From the NCBI RefSeq assembly GCF_000397205.1, contig NC_021237.1, positions 3,659,001 through 3,723,000 on the forward strand: a stretch of DNA of 64,000 bases, read 5' to 3'. Below are positions 42,452 to 51,845 of the stretch, in pieces; position 1 is the first letter of the stretch; each line of letters opens with the position of its first letter. The position numbers and the translations under genes are program-made. The stretch comes from Pseudomonas protegens CHA0 (GTDB taxonomy: Bacteria; Pseudomonadota; Gammaproteobacteria; Pseudomonadales; Pseudomonadaceae). A model generated the notes under the pieces. That model worked only from the letters and a program-made list of their open reading frames with translations, made no database searches and was not told the DNA's origin.

Positions 42452-44827
42452 TCAGTGGGCGAACAGCGAGTTGCCCTTCTGCCCCGCCAGCTTCTCCGGC
42501 TTGATCAGGAATCGCGCCAGGGCCGGCAGCAGCCACAGGGCACCGAACATGTTCCACAGCAGCATGAAGGTCAGCATCAGGCCCATGTCGGCCTGGAACT
42601 TGATGGCCGAGAAGATCCAGGTGCACACGCCGATGGCCAGGCACAGGCCGGTGAACAGCACGGCCTTGCCGGTGGAGCGCAGGGTCTGGTAGTAGGCCTC
42701 CTGCAGCGGCAGGCCGGCCCGCAGGAAGCTCTCCAGGCGGCTGTAGATATAGATGCCGTAGTCCACGCCGATGCCCACCCCCAGCGCCACCACCGGCAGG
42801 GTCGCCACCTTGACCCCGATGCCCATGAAGGCCATCAGCGCGTTGCCCAGCACCGACGTCAGCACCAGTGGCAGAACGATGCACAGGGTCGCCGCCCAGG
42901 AGCGGAAGGTGATCATGCACATGCCGGCCACGCAGATGTAGACCAGGATCAGGATGGTCAGCTCGGACTCCTTGATCACCTCGTTGGTCGCGGCCTCGAT
43001 CCCGGCGTTGCCGGCAGCGAGAATGAACTCCAGGCCGTCCTTGTTGTGCTGCGTGGCGAACTCCTGCACCGCATGTACCGCACGGTCCAGGGTCGCGGCC
43101 TTGTGGTCGTTGAGGAACACCAGCACCGGCGCCAGGGAGCAGTTGTTGTTGTACAGGCCGTCGGCCCGGGCAATGGAGTTGTTCAGTACGTCAGGGTTGC
43201 GCGACAGGGTTTCCCACTTCAGGTTGCCCTCGTTCATGCCCTTGATCATCTGCTTGGAGACGGTCACCAGGGAAATCGCCGACTGCACGCCCTCGGTGTT
43301 CTGCATCTTCCACATCAATTCGTCGATGGGCGCCATGGCCTCATAGCGCGAGCAGCCTTCGGCCGCGGTCTTGACCATCACCACCAGCACGTCGGAGCTG
43401 GTGGAGTAATTGCTGATGATGAAGTTGTTGTCCTTGTTGTAGCGCGAATCGGGACGCAACTCCGGGGCGCCCTGGTCGAGGTCGCCGATCTTCAGGTTCT
43501 GGCTGTACCAGAGGCCGCCGGCAAAGGCCACCAGGGCCAAGGCGATGGAAATCGGCGCGACTTTGGGGCTGGCAAAGTTAGACAGCAGGCGCCAGAACGG
43601 ATGCTCGCGGGAAGCGTCCTTCTTGCTGCGCTCGATGGCGCGCTTGCTGATGCCGACGTAGGAAATCGCCACCGGCAGCAGGATCAGGTTGGTGAACACG
43701 ATCACCGCCACGCCGATGGAGGCACCGATGGCCAGCTCGCGGATCACCCCGATATCGATGATCAGCAAGGTGATGAAGCCCACGGCGTCGGCGAGGATCG
43801 CGATCATCCCCGGCAGGAACAGCTGGCGGAAGGTGCGCCGCGCCGCAGTCAGGGCATTGTCGGCATCACTGGACTGCAAGGCGATGCCGTTGATCTTCTG
43901 CACCCCGTGGGAAATGCCGATGGCGAAGATCAGGAACGGCACCAGCATTGAATACGGGTCCAGGCCAAAACCGAAGGCGTGCATCAGGCCCAGTTGCCAG
44001 ACCACCGCCACCAGGGTGGTGATCAACACCGCGATGGTGCTGCGGATGCACCAGGTGAACCAGTACAGCAGCACCAGGGTGATGATGAAGGCCACGCCGA
44101 AGAACATCACCACCATGATCAGGCCGTCGATCAGGTCGCCGACCTTCTTGGCGAAGCCGACGATGTGGATCTTCACATTGGGGTTCTGCGCCTCGAACTT
44201 GTCGCGGATCTTCTCTTCCAGCTGGTGGGAGAATTTCTGGTAGTCCAGGGCCAGCAGCTTGCCCTGGTCCTGCGGGTCCGGGTAGGACTCCAGCAGTGGG
44301 ATATCGACGATGCTGGACTTGAAGTCGTTGGCCACCAGGCGCCCGACCTGGCCGGACTTGAGCACGTTGTTGCGCAGCTGTTCGAGGCTGTCGGCCGAAC
44401 CGTTGTAGCTCTGGGGAATCACCTCGCCGCCGGCGAAGCCCTCTTCGGTCACTTCGGTCCAGCGCACGCTAGGGCTCCACAGCGACTTGAGCCCGGAGCG
44501 ATCGACGCCGGAGATGTAGAACACCTCGTCGTTGATCTGCCGCAGGGTTTCCATGTAGTCCTTTGTGAAGATGTCGCCGTCACGGGCCTCCACCGAGATG
44601 CGCACGGTGTTGCCCAGGTTCGCCAGGTCGTTGCGGTGCTCCATCATCCGCTCGATGAACGGGTGCTTGAGCGGGATCATCTTCTCGAAGCTGGTGGACG
44701 GCCGGATCAGGGTCGCCTGCCAGAACAGGAAAGCGCTGACCAGCAAGCAGATGAAGATCACTGCCGGGCGGTTATTGAAAATCAGGCGCTCAAGAAAGTT
44801 CGCCTTGTCCTGGTGATGACTGCTCAT
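42452..44827 (-). CDS. RND-superfamily (MMPL/HpnN-like) exporter
   Basis: 791 residues, about 12 membrane helices in two halves, each with a periplasmic loop. This is shorter than HAE1 pumps and matches the RND/MMPL lipid- or hydrophobe-exporter group. Helix segments include GVAFIITLVLLYWFTWCIRS, FLIFAIGISHGVQKINGIA and ALGVGIGVDYGIYIYSRLE, where GVGIGVDYGIY carries the conserved Asp. Start MSSHHQDKANF has GGGG 6 bases upstream; an upstream GTG adds four residues. It lies 32 bases after a YCF48-like gene in one operon, ending at a strong terminator. Confidence 0.88.
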   Translation of the reverse strand: MSSHHQDKANFLERLIFNNRPAVIFICLLVSAFLFWQATLIRPSTSFEKMIPLKHPFIERMMEHRNDLANLGNTVRISVEARDGDIFTKDYMETLRQINDEVFYISGVDRSGLKSLWSPSVRWTEVTEEGFAGGEVIPQSYNGSADSLEQLRNNVLKSGQVGRLVANDFKSSIVDIPLLESYPDPQDQGKLLALDYQKFSHQLEEKIRDKFEAQNPNVKIHIVGFAKKVGDLIDGLIMVVMFFGVAFIITLVLLYWFTWCIRSTIAVLITTLVAVVWQLGLMHAFGFGLDPYSMLVPFLIFAIGISHGVQKINGIALQSSDADNALTAARRTFRQLFLPGMIAILADAVGFITLLIIDIGVIRELAIGASIGVAVIVFTNLILLPVAISYVGISKRAIERSKKDASREHPFWRLLSNFASPKVAPISIALALVAFAGGLWYSQNLKIGDLDQGAPELRPDSRYNKDNNFIISNYSTSSDVLVVMVKTAAEGCSRYEAMAPIDELMWKMQNTEGVQSAISLVTVSKQMIKGMNEGNLKWETLSRNPDVLNNSIARADGLYNNNCSLAPVLVFLNDHKAATLDRAVHAVQEFATQHNKDGLEFILAAGNAGIEAATNEVIKESELTILILVYICVAGMCMITFRSWAATLCIVLPLVLTSVLGNALMAFMGIGVKVATLPVVALGVGIGVDYGIYIYSRLESFLRAGLPLQEAYYQTLRSTGKAVLFTGLCLAIGVCTWIFSAIKFQADMGLMLTFMLLWNMFGALWLLPALARFLIKPEKLAGQKGNSLFAH

Positions 44828-44859
44828 GGAATTCCCCACCTTCTTATTATGTGCCCGGC

Positions 44860-45909
44860 TTATTGGCCGAGTTCAGCGCCCGTTGCTGCAGAAACCCGTA
44901 CACCGCCCTGCCCGGCCAGGATCAGGTCGCCGTTGCCGGCAGCGGTGACCGCCGACAGCGAGATGCGGTCCGCACGGTTGAATACGCTGAAGGTCTGGCC
45001 GTGGTCGGTGCTGCGGATCACGCTGCCGCCGTTGCCGACGATCACCAGCGAGCCATCGTCCAGCAAGGTCGCCCCCGACAGGCCGAACTCCAGGGCGCCA
45101 CGGGCGGCGTTCAACTCCACCTGTTCCCAGGTGCTGCCGAAATCCGTGGAGCGGTAGAGATTGCCGCGCAGGCCATAAACCAGCAGAGTGGCCGGCTGGC
45201 CGGTGCCGATCACGCCGAACAACGAGCCTTCATAAGGGCCTTCGAGGCGCTCCCAGGTCTGCCCGTCATCGGCGGAGCGGAACATGCTGCCCTGCTCGCC
45301 GACAATGAACAGCCCGGAATCCTTGACCTGGGCAATGGCGTTGAGGTGGAACTGGTCCTCGTTGTCCAGACGGTCGCTGACGTCCTCCCAATGCTGGCCA
45401 CCATCGCTGGTTTCCAGCAGGGCCCCGTAGGCGCCCACGGCGTAGCCGGTCTGGGTGTCCTTGAACCATACATCGAGCAAGGGTGCCTCGCGCTTGAGGT
45501 CCTGGAACTGCCGGGTCCAGGTGGCACCGCCGTCACTGCTGGCCAGGACCTGGGCATCGTGGCCCACCGCCCAGCCGCGCTTATCATCGACGAAGTACAC
45601 CGCCGTCAGCAGTTGCCGGGTCGGCACCTTGGCCTGGACCCAGGTCTGGCCCTGGTCGTCGGAATAGAGAATGTGCCCGCGATCGCCCACCGCCACCAGG
45701 CGCTTGCCGGCGTGGACCACATCGAGCATCAGGCTTTTCGCCGCCTTGGGCGATTCGATGGAATAGACAGAATCCGCTGCAGTGGCAGCGGCCAGGACTG
45801 GCGTCGACAGCGTCACGACGCCCAACAGCGAGAGCGCTGTAGCCAACAGTGCGAACGTGCGCAGCGCCGGCGGGCGGCCAACAACCACACCCATGACAGG
45901 CTCACTCAT
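44860..45909 (-). CDS. Exported YCF48-like (BNR-repeat) beta-propeller protein
   Basis: 349 residues with a signal peptide (about 17-42: LRTFALLATALSLLGVVTLS then TPVLAAA). The mature part has repeated propeller blades with Asp-box-like motifs: YSDDQGQTWVQ, ASSDGGATWTRQ, ETSDGGQHWED, RSADDGQTWERL, RSTDFGSTWEQ and RSTDHGQTFSV, six in all. YCF48-like propellers act as periplasmic assembly factors. In pseudomonads these often sit with DUF1302, DUF1329 and RND exporter genes; here only the exporter follows. Start chosen at MSEPVMG after GGGGGA. Confidence 0.85.
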   Translation of the reverse strand: MSEPVMGVVVGRPPALRTFALLATALSLLGVVTLSTPVLAAATAADSVYSIESPKAAKSLMLDVVHAGKRLVAVGDRGHILYSDDQGQTWVQAKVPTRQLLTAVYFVDDKRGWAVGHDAQVLASSDGGATWTRQFQDLKREAPLLDVWFKDTQTGYAVGAYGALLETSDGGQHWEDVSDRLDNEDQFHLNAIAQVKDSGLFIVGEQGSMFRSADDGQTWERLEGPYEGSLFGVIGTGQPATLLVYGLRGNLYRSTDFGSTWEQVELNAARGALEFGLSGATLLDDGSLVIVGNGGSVIRSTDHGQTFSVFNRADRISLSAVTAAGNGDLILAGQGGVRVSAATGAELGQ

Positions 45910-46255
45910 AGACCATTCCCCCATTATTATTGTCAGGTCATTCAACCTCTCAGGGCGCCTTGAGGGGGCTGCGCAGGCCTGGGCGATCATGACGATCGTC
46001 CTGGAAACTGCAATCTAGAGCCCCTTCGGCTGCGGGCTATCCTATCGGGCTTTGGAAAGGTCTGACAATCGACGCCACGTTATCTTTTGTTAACCATCAG
46101 CCCCTGCCGAAACCCTGCATGATCGGCCATTCGCAAGACTGATGGATGTGTCTAGGCCGCGTCTGCGCGACAGTGGGACAAAGCCTGATCCAGGACAGGG
46201 GCCGACACTCCCCGGCCGGGGCTATGATGAGCCGGACAGACTTCAGGACAGAGCC
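45910..46255. other. Intergenic region with a GC palindrome and a -10-like sequence
   Basis: 346 bases between divergent genes. The only features noted are the 12-base palindrome CCCCGGCCGGGG (46210-46221) followed by TATGAT (46223-46228), which could be the -10 of the SulP gene although no -35 was found. An AT-rich patch near 46078-46090 (TTATCTTTTGTTAA) is also unexplained. Confidence 0.3.
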
Positions 46256-47920
46256 ATGATTGCCATACGCGAGGCGTGGAAAGCCGGATTGCTGGGACGT
46301 GCACACTGGGGCCGCAACCTGGTGTCCGGGGTGATTGTCGCAGTGGTGGCGCTGCCCCTGGCCATGGCCTTCGCCATCGCCTCCGGGGTCAAGCCCGAAC
46401 AGGGTATCTACACCGCCATCGTCGGCGGCCTGCTGGTGTCGCTGTTCGGCGGCAGCCGGGTGCAGATCGCCGGGCCCACCGGGGCCTTTATCGTGATCCT
46501 TGCCGGGGTCACCGCCCAATACGGGGTCGGCGGCCTGCAACTGGCGACCCTGATGGCCGGGTTGATCCTGTTCCTGCTGGGCATCAGCCGCCTGGGCGCC
46601 CTGATCAAGTTCATCCCGGACCCGGTGATCCTGGGCTTCACCGCCGGTATCGGGGTAATCATCTGGGTCAGCCAGTGGAAGGATTTCTTCGGCCTGCCCG
46701 CGGTCAGCGGCGAGCACTTTCATCAGAAACTCTGGCACCTGCTGCAAGCCCTGCCCCAACTGCACCTGACCACCACCCTGCTGGCCCTGCTGAGCCTGGC
46801 GCTGCTGCTATGGGTGCCGCGCATCCCCCAGCTCAAGCGTTTGCCGGCCCCCCTGCTGGCCATGACCCTGGCCACGGCCTTGCAGTCGCTGTTCCAGTTC
46901 CAGGGCGTGGCCACCATTGGCAGTGCCTTCTGTGGCATTCCCCAGGGCTTGCCGGCGTTGCAGTTTCCAGAGGTCAGCCTGCCGCAGGTCCTGGACCTGA
47001 TCGGCCCGGCCTTCGCCATCGCCATGCTCGGGGCCATCGAATCGCTGCTGTCGGCGGTGGTGGCCGATGGCATGGCTGGCACCCGCCATGACTCCAACCA
47101 GGAACTGATGGGCCAGGGCATCGCCAACCTGGTCACCCCGCTGTTCGGCGGTTTCGCCGCCACCGGCGCCATTGCCCGTACCGCCACCAATATCCGCAAC
47201 GGCGGCAGCAGCCCGCTGGCGGGTATCGTCCATGCCCTGGTGCTGCTGCTGATCATCCTGTTCCTGGCGCCGCTGGCAGCGAACATTCCGCTGTGCGCCC
47301 TGGCGGCGATCCTGTTCGTGGTGGCCTACAACATGAGCGAGCTGCACCACTTCAAGCGCATGCTGCAACGGGCCCCCCGGGCCGATGTGGCGATCCTGCT
47401 GTGCACCTTTGTGCTGACCGTGTTCAGCGACCTGGTGATCGCGGTGAACATCGGCGTGGTCCTGGCCATGCTGCATTTTCTGCGGCGCATGGCCTCCTCG
47501 GTGGAGGTGCAACAAGTGGTGGAACAGGATCTGCAGCAGGAACTGCACCACAGTGGCCAGCAGCACCTGCCACCGGGCGTGCTGATCTACACCATCGAAG
47601 GGCCGTTGTTCTTTGGCGCCGCGGAGACCTTCGAACGGGCCCTGGCCCAGACCCACAGCGACCCGCAGGTGCTGATCATCCGCCTCAAGCATGTGCCGTT
47701 CATGGACATCACCGGGCTGCAGACCCTGGAAGAAGTGATAGGCCAGCTGCACAAGCGCGCGATTGTGGTGAAGCTGTGCGAAGCCAACCTCAAGGTGCAC
47801 GGCAAGCTGGAGCGGGTCGGCATCCTGCACGCCATAGGCGCGCAGAACTATCACCGCGACTTGAGCGAAGCGCTACAGAGCCAAATCCCCCCTGCCTCCC
47901 CACCACCACCGCTCGCGTAG
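46256..47920 (+). CDS. SulP-family inorganic anion transporter
   Basis: 554 residues. The membrane domain has the SulP signature GVKPEQGIYTAIVGGLLVSLFGGSRVQIAGPTGAF near residues 45-80 and GLFAMLG-like segments such as AMLGAIESLLSAVVADGM. A C-terminal STAS domain (about 440-540; VLIYTIEGPLFFGAAETFERAL and VPFMDITGLQTLEEVI) is present. Transports sulfate, bicarbonate or related anions. AGGA lies 8 bases upstream of the ATG. The TAG stop (47918-47920) is within a REP sequence. Confidence 0.92.
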   Translation: MIAIREAWKAGLLGRAHWGRNLVSGVIVAVVALPLAMAFAIASGVKPEQGIYTAIVGGLLVSLFGGSRVQIAGPTGAFIVILAGVTAQYGVGGLQLATLMAGLILFLLGISRLGALIKFIPDPVILGFTAGIGVIIWVSQWKDFFGLPAVSGEHFHQKLWHLLQALPQLHLTTTLLALLSLALLLWVPRIPQLKRLPAPLLAMTLATALQSLFQFQGVATIGSAFCGIPQGLPALQFPEVSLPQVLDLIGPAFAIAMLGAIESLLSAVVADGMAGTRHDSNQELMGQGIANLVTPLFGGFAATGAIARTATNIRNGGSSPLAGIVHALVLLLIILFLAPLAANIPLCALAAILFVVAYNMSELHHFKRMLQRAPRADVAILLCTFVLTVFSDLVIAVNIGVVLAMLHFLRRMASSVEVQQVVEQDLQQELHHSGQQHLPPGVLIYTIEGPLFFGAAETFERALAQTHSDPQVLIIRLKHVPFMDITGLQTLEEVIGQLHKRAIVVKLCEANLKVHGKLERVGILHAIGAQNYHRDLSEALQSQIPPASPPPPLA

Positions 47921-48047
47921 GAGCTGGCTTGCCAGCGAAGGGATGCCGAGGGCGGTACAAGGCTTGAGGGCCTCTTCGCCGGCAAGCCGGCTCCTACAGA
48001 GGGGGTATGCGGTGGTTTGGGTCCGTAGGAGCTGGCTTGCCAGCGAA
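47917..48047. repeat. Type A REP cluster
   Basis: Forward copies at 47917 and 48025 (GTAGGAGCTGGCTTGCCAGC) with an inverted copy at 47975-47997 between them. The first G-TAG supplies the SulP stop codon; the cluster separates it from the convergent pepN stop. Confidence 0.9.
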
Positions 48048-48072
48048 CGCGATGCCGGGGGCGATACAAGCC

Positions 48073-50730
48073 TCAGGCGAGGCTTTTGCTCACCACCTCG
48101 AACACATCGCTGGACAGCTCGCCGGAGGCGCGGATGCGCTCCAGTTCGCCTTTCATCAGTGCCTGGCGGGCACTGTCGTATTTGCGCCAGCGGGTCAGCG
48201 GCGCCAGTTGCCGCGAGGCAATCTGCGGGTTGAAGCCGTTGAGCTGGATCACCAGGTCCGCCAGGAAGCGATAGCCCGAACCATCGGCGGCGTGGAAGTT
48301 GATCAGGTTCTGCCCGGCAAACGCCCCCACCAGCGCCCGCACCTTGTTTGGGTTCTTGATGTTGAACGCCGGGTGCTGCATCAGTGCCTTGACCCGCTCC
48401 AGGCCACCAGGCAACGGGCTGCCGGCCTGCACGCTGAACCATTGGTCCATGACCAGGGCGTTGTCCTTGAAGTTCTCGGCGAATACTTCTAGGGCCTTGG
48501 CCTTCTCGGCCTCGAACGGCGAGTTGACCAGCACTGCCAGGGCGGTCAGGCGCTCGGTCATGTTGTCGGCGCTGTCGAACTGTTCGATGGCCGCAGCCAG
48601 CACCTCGGGCTTGTGGGTCAGCATCAGGTACGACAGGGCGATGTTCTGCAGCGCGCGACGGGCAAAATGCTCGGACTCGGCCACGTAGGCGGTGGCCTTG
48701 GACACCTGCCGATTGGCCTGATAGCGCTTCCACAGGGCATCGAACAGACTGTCAGCCAGTTGCTGACGGGCAAACTCGCGAGCCGCGTGGATCGCCTCGA
48801 CATCCGCCACTTCGCTGATCTCGGTGAGGTAGGCCTCGCCCGGCAGGGACAGCATTTCGGCGACCATGGCCTGATCCAGGCTGTCATCGGCGAGCACAGT
48901 GCCCAGGGCAGCCACCAGACGTTCGTCCATCACCAGCGCCCGGCCCTGTTGGTGCTGGGCGATCAGTTCCTGCAACACCTGCACCGACAATTGCTGGCCG
49001 GCGTCCCAGCGGTTGAAACCGTCGCTGTCGTGCTGCATGAGGAACATCAGCTGGTCACGGTTGTAGGGGAAGCTCAGCTTCACCGGAGCCGAGAACCCCC
49101 GCAGCAGCGAGGGCAGCGGATGTTCGGCGATGTCGACGAAGGTAAAGGTCTGCTCGGCCTCGGTCACCGACAACACGCGGGACGAGCCCTGGGCGGCGGC
49201 TTCACCAGCCAGGCGCAAGGCCATGTCGGCACCGGTGCTATCGAGCAGGCCCAGGGCCACCGGAATCACGAACGGCAGTTTCTCGACCTTGTCCGGGGTT
49301 TGCGGGCAGCTCTGGCGGAAGGTCAGGCTGTAGGTTTTCGCCGCTGCGTCGTAGGACTCGCTGACCGCCAGCCGCGGCGTACCGGCCTGGCTGTACCAGC
49401 GCTTGAACTGGGTCAGATCGACGCCGTTGGCGTCTTCCATGGCCTTGACGAAGTCGTCGCAGGTCACGGCCTGGCCGTCATGGCGCTCAAAGTACAGGTC
49501 GCTGCCCTTACGGAAGCCTTCGGCGCCGAGCAAGGTGTGGATCATGCCGACAACTTCCGAACCCTTTTCGTACACGGTCAGGGTGTAGAAGTTGGAGATC
49601 TCGATAAAGCTTTCCGGACGCACGGCGTGGGCCATGGGGCCGGCGTCTTCGGCGAACTGGTGGGTCCGCAGGTACGCCACGTCCTGGATGCGCTTGACCG
49701 TGGCCGAGTTCATGTCCGCGGAGAAACCGGCGTCGCGGAACACTGTGAAACCTTCCTTGAGCGACAGCTGGAACCAGTCGCGGCAGGTCACCCGGTTGCC
49801 CGACCAGTTATGGAAGTATTCGTGGGCAACGATGGCCTCGACCCGCTGGTGCGCGGCGTCGGTGGCGGTTTCGGCACGGGCCAGCACGGCGCTGGAGTTG
49901 AAGATGTTCAGGCCCTTGTTTTCCATGGCACCCATGTTGAAGTCGTTGACCGCGACGATCATGAAGATGTCCAGGTCGTACTCACGGCCATAGGTCTCTT
50001 CGTCCCAGCGCATGGACTTCTTGAGGCTGTTCATCGCGTGCTGGCACTTGTCGATGTTTTCCGGCTCGACATAGATGCGCAGCGCCACGTCGCGACCGCT
50101 CTGGGTGCGGAAGCTATCTTCCACGCACCACAGGTCACCGGCCACCAGGGCGAACAGGTAGGCCGGTTTCATGAACGGGTCTTCCCAGGTCGCCCAGTGC
50201 CGGCCGTCTTCTCCCGGGCCGCTGGCGATCGGGTTACCGTTGGACAGCAGCACCGGGTAGCTGTGCTGCTCGGCGACCACGGTGGTGGTGAACTTGCTCA
50301 TCACGTCCGGGCGGTCGAGGTAATAGGTGATCTTGCGAAAGCCCTCGGCCTCGCACTGGGTGCAGAACATGCCACTGGACTTGTACAGGCCTTCCAGGGC
50401 GGTGTTGCTTTCCGGGTGGATGCGCACGCTGGTGTCCAGGGTGAAACTGGCGCTGGTCGGGTGCAGGGTCAGGTGGCTGTCGTCCAGCTGGTAGTCGCTG
50501 GCACTCAGGGCCTGATCGGACAGGCTCACCGACAGCAGCTCCAGCTGTTGGCCGTCCAGCACCAGGGGCGGCAGGCCGGCGCCTCGGGCCGGGTTGCGAC
50601 GCATCACCAGCTGCGCATGGACCAGGCTGTGGTCCTCGAACAACTCGAAGGTCAGGTGGGTCTCGTCGATCAGGTACTCGGGGGCCTGATAGTCCTTCAG
50701 GTAGATCATCTTCGGTTGGTCGGTGCGCAT
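48073..50730 (-). CDS. pepN: Aminopeptidase N (M1 zinc metallopeptidase)
   Basis: 885 residues, the full length of the gammaproteobacterial PepN. Zinc motif VAHEYFHNWSGNRVT with the distal Glu in LKEG, and the M1 substrate motif GAMEN in FNMGAMENKGLN. It removes N-terminal residues from cytosolic peptides. The opening YLKDYQAPEYLIDETHLTFELFEDHSLV is standard for PepN. It follows a DUF2797 gene by 12 bases and ends the run that begins with nadK. Confidence 0.95.
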   Translation of the reverse strand: MRTDQPKMIYLKDYQAPEYLIDETHLTFELFEDHSLVHAQLVMRRNPARGAGLPPLVLDGQQLELLSVSLSDQALSASDYQLDDSHLTLHPTSASFTLDTSVRIHPESNTALEGLYKSSGMFCTQCEAEGFRKITYYLDRPDVMSKFTTTVVAEQHSYPVLLSNGNPIASGPGEDGRHWATWEDPFMKPAYLFALVAGDLWCVEDSFRTQSGRDVALRIYVEPENIDKCQHAMNSLKKSMRWDEETYGREYDLDIFMIVAVNDFNMGAMENKGLNIFNSSAVLARAETATDAAHQRVEAIVAHEYFHNWSGNRVTCRDWFQLSLKEGFTVFRDAGFSADMNSATVKRIQDVAYLRTHQFAEDAGPMAHAVRPESFIEISNFYTLTVYEKGSEVVGMIHTLLGAEGFRKGSDLYFERHDGQAVTCDDFVKAMEDANGVDLTQFKRWYSQAGTPRLAVSESYDAAAKTYSLTFRQSCPQTPDKVEKLPFVIPVALGLLDSTGADMALRLAGEAAAQGSSRVLSVTEAEQTFTFVDIAEHPLPSLLRGFSAPVKLSFPYNRDQLMFLMQHDSDGFNRWDAGQQLSVQVLQELIAQHQQGRALVMDERLVAALGTVLADDSLDQAMVAEMLSLPGEAYLTEISEVADVEAIHAAREFARQQLADSLFDALWKRYQANRQVSKATAYVAESEHFARRALQNIALSYLMLTHKPEVLAAAIEQFDSADNMTERLTALAVLVNSPFEAEKAKALEVFAENFKDNALVMDQWFSVQAGSPLPGGLERVKALMQHPAFNIKNPNKVRALVGAFAGQNLINFHAADGSGYRFLADLVIQLNGFNPQIASRQLAPLTRWRKYDSARQALMKGELERIRASGELSSDVFEVVSKSLA

Positions 50731-50742
50731 GGCGAATTCCTT

Positions 50743-51540
50743 CTACTGATGCACGGCGAGCTGGTACGCCGTGTATTTGCGAATGTTGATCACGCCGGTG
50801 TCGAAGATCAGGTACTGGCCCTTGATCCCCAGCAACGTGCCTTCGGCGATCGGATTCTTGTCCAGGTTGAAGCTGACGATCTTGGTCGGGTACTCCACGA
50901 CCGGATAGCGGATTTCCAGAGGCTCGATATCGGTCACCGGCTGGATCGCCTGCAGGCCGAAACGCTCCTGCAGGGCCAACAGGCCCTCGGCGCAGGCGGC
51001 GAACAGCTGCTCGCGCACTGCCACCAGGTCCACTGCCTGGGCATCACCCTTGAGCAAGGCGCGCCAGTTGGTCTTGTCGGCCACCTGGGAACGGAACAGG
51101 TCTTCGACGAAGCCCGATTGCTGGCGGGTCGCCACGCGCATGATCGGCAGCGCCTGGCTGGCCCCCTGGTCGAGCCAGCGGGTCGGCAGTTGGGTGGCGC
51201 GGGTGATGCCGACCTTGATCCCCGACGAGTTGGCCAGGTAGACCACGTGGTCGGTCATGCAGAACTGCTCGCCCCATGACGGATCGCGGCAAGTACCGGC
51301 GTCGTAGTGGCAGCGTTCCGGGCTCATGATGCAGATATCGCACTGGGCCAGCTTGGTCATGCACGGGTAGCAGTAGCCCTGGCTGAAGCTGGTCTTGGTC
51401 TTGCGCCCGCAATGGCTGCAATGGATCGCACCCAGGTATTCCAGGCGCACTGTGGTGCCGATCAAGGGGTTGACCGGTACCTCGCTGTCGCCCAGGCGAA
51501 AAGCGTATTCAACGTTCGACCCGTCAAGGCGCGCCGACAT
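50743..51540 (-). CDS. DUF2797 protein with zinc-finger-like and GIY-YIG-like segments
   Basis: 265 residues, DUF2797 family. A Cys-rich region (about 53-105) holds CSHCGRK, CYPC, CDIC and more Cys, a likely zinc site. It is followed by HVVYLANSSGIKVGITR and TRWLDQGASQA, which by eye resemble the opening of GIY-YIG-type domains. The start codon at 51540 has only a weak Shine-Dalgarno. The gene lies 29 bases after yeaC-like and 12 before pepN. Function unknown. Confidence 0.85.
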   Translation of the reverse strand: MSARLDGSNVEYAFRLGDSEVPVNPLIGTTVRLEYLGAIHCSHCGRKTKTSFSQGYCYPCMTKLAQCDICIMSPERCHYDAGTCRDPSWGEQFCMTDHVVYLANSSGIKVGITRATQLPTRWLDQGASQALPIMRVATRQQSGFVEDLFRSQVADKTNWRALLKGDAQAVDLVAVREQLFAACAEGLLALQERFGLQAIQPVTDIEPLEIRYPVVEYPTKIVSFNLDKNPIAEGTLLGIKGQYLIFDTGVINIRKYTAYQLAVHQ

Positions 51541-51569
51541 TTTACTGATGGAGCCGCGGCCAATCTCGA

Positions 51570-51830
51570 TCAATGGATGGCATCCGACTTGAACAGGATG
51601 TTCGGCACCGGCGCCGACTTCGAGGCGCATTCCTGCGGGCCCATGTAGCCGGTACGTTGATCCTCGGGCAGATTCTGCATTTCCCAGGCGATCATCGCCT
51701 GCAGGGACAGTTCACGCTGTTCGGCGGTGAGCTTGCGGCCATCGGACCATTTGCCGATCTCTACCGCCAGTTTCAGGCTCTGGTAGATCTCGGGGGTGAT
51801 GTTTTCGATCATTTCAACAAAGGACGACAT
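51570..51830 (-). CDS. YeaC-family (DUF1315) small protein
   Basis: 86 residues. ITPEIYQSLKLAVEIGKWSDGRKLTAEQRE matches the YeaC/DUF1315 family of gammaproteobacteria, small cytoplasmic proteins of unknown function. The C-terminal part (YMGPQECASKSAPVPNILF) is less conserved. It sits 15 bases after the rhomboid gene in the nadK-pepN run. Confidence 0.87.
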   Translation of the reverse strand: MSSFVEMIENITPEIYQSLKLAVEIGKWSDGRKLTAEQRELSLQAMIAWEMQNLPEDQRTGYMGPQECASKSAPVPNILFKSDAIH

Positions 51831-51845
51831 ACAAGACTCCAGCGT

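Noticed and set aside
48613..51279. Open frame of 888 codons on the plus strand
   Set aside because: Antisense to pepN and the DUF2797 gene, no recognisable domain.
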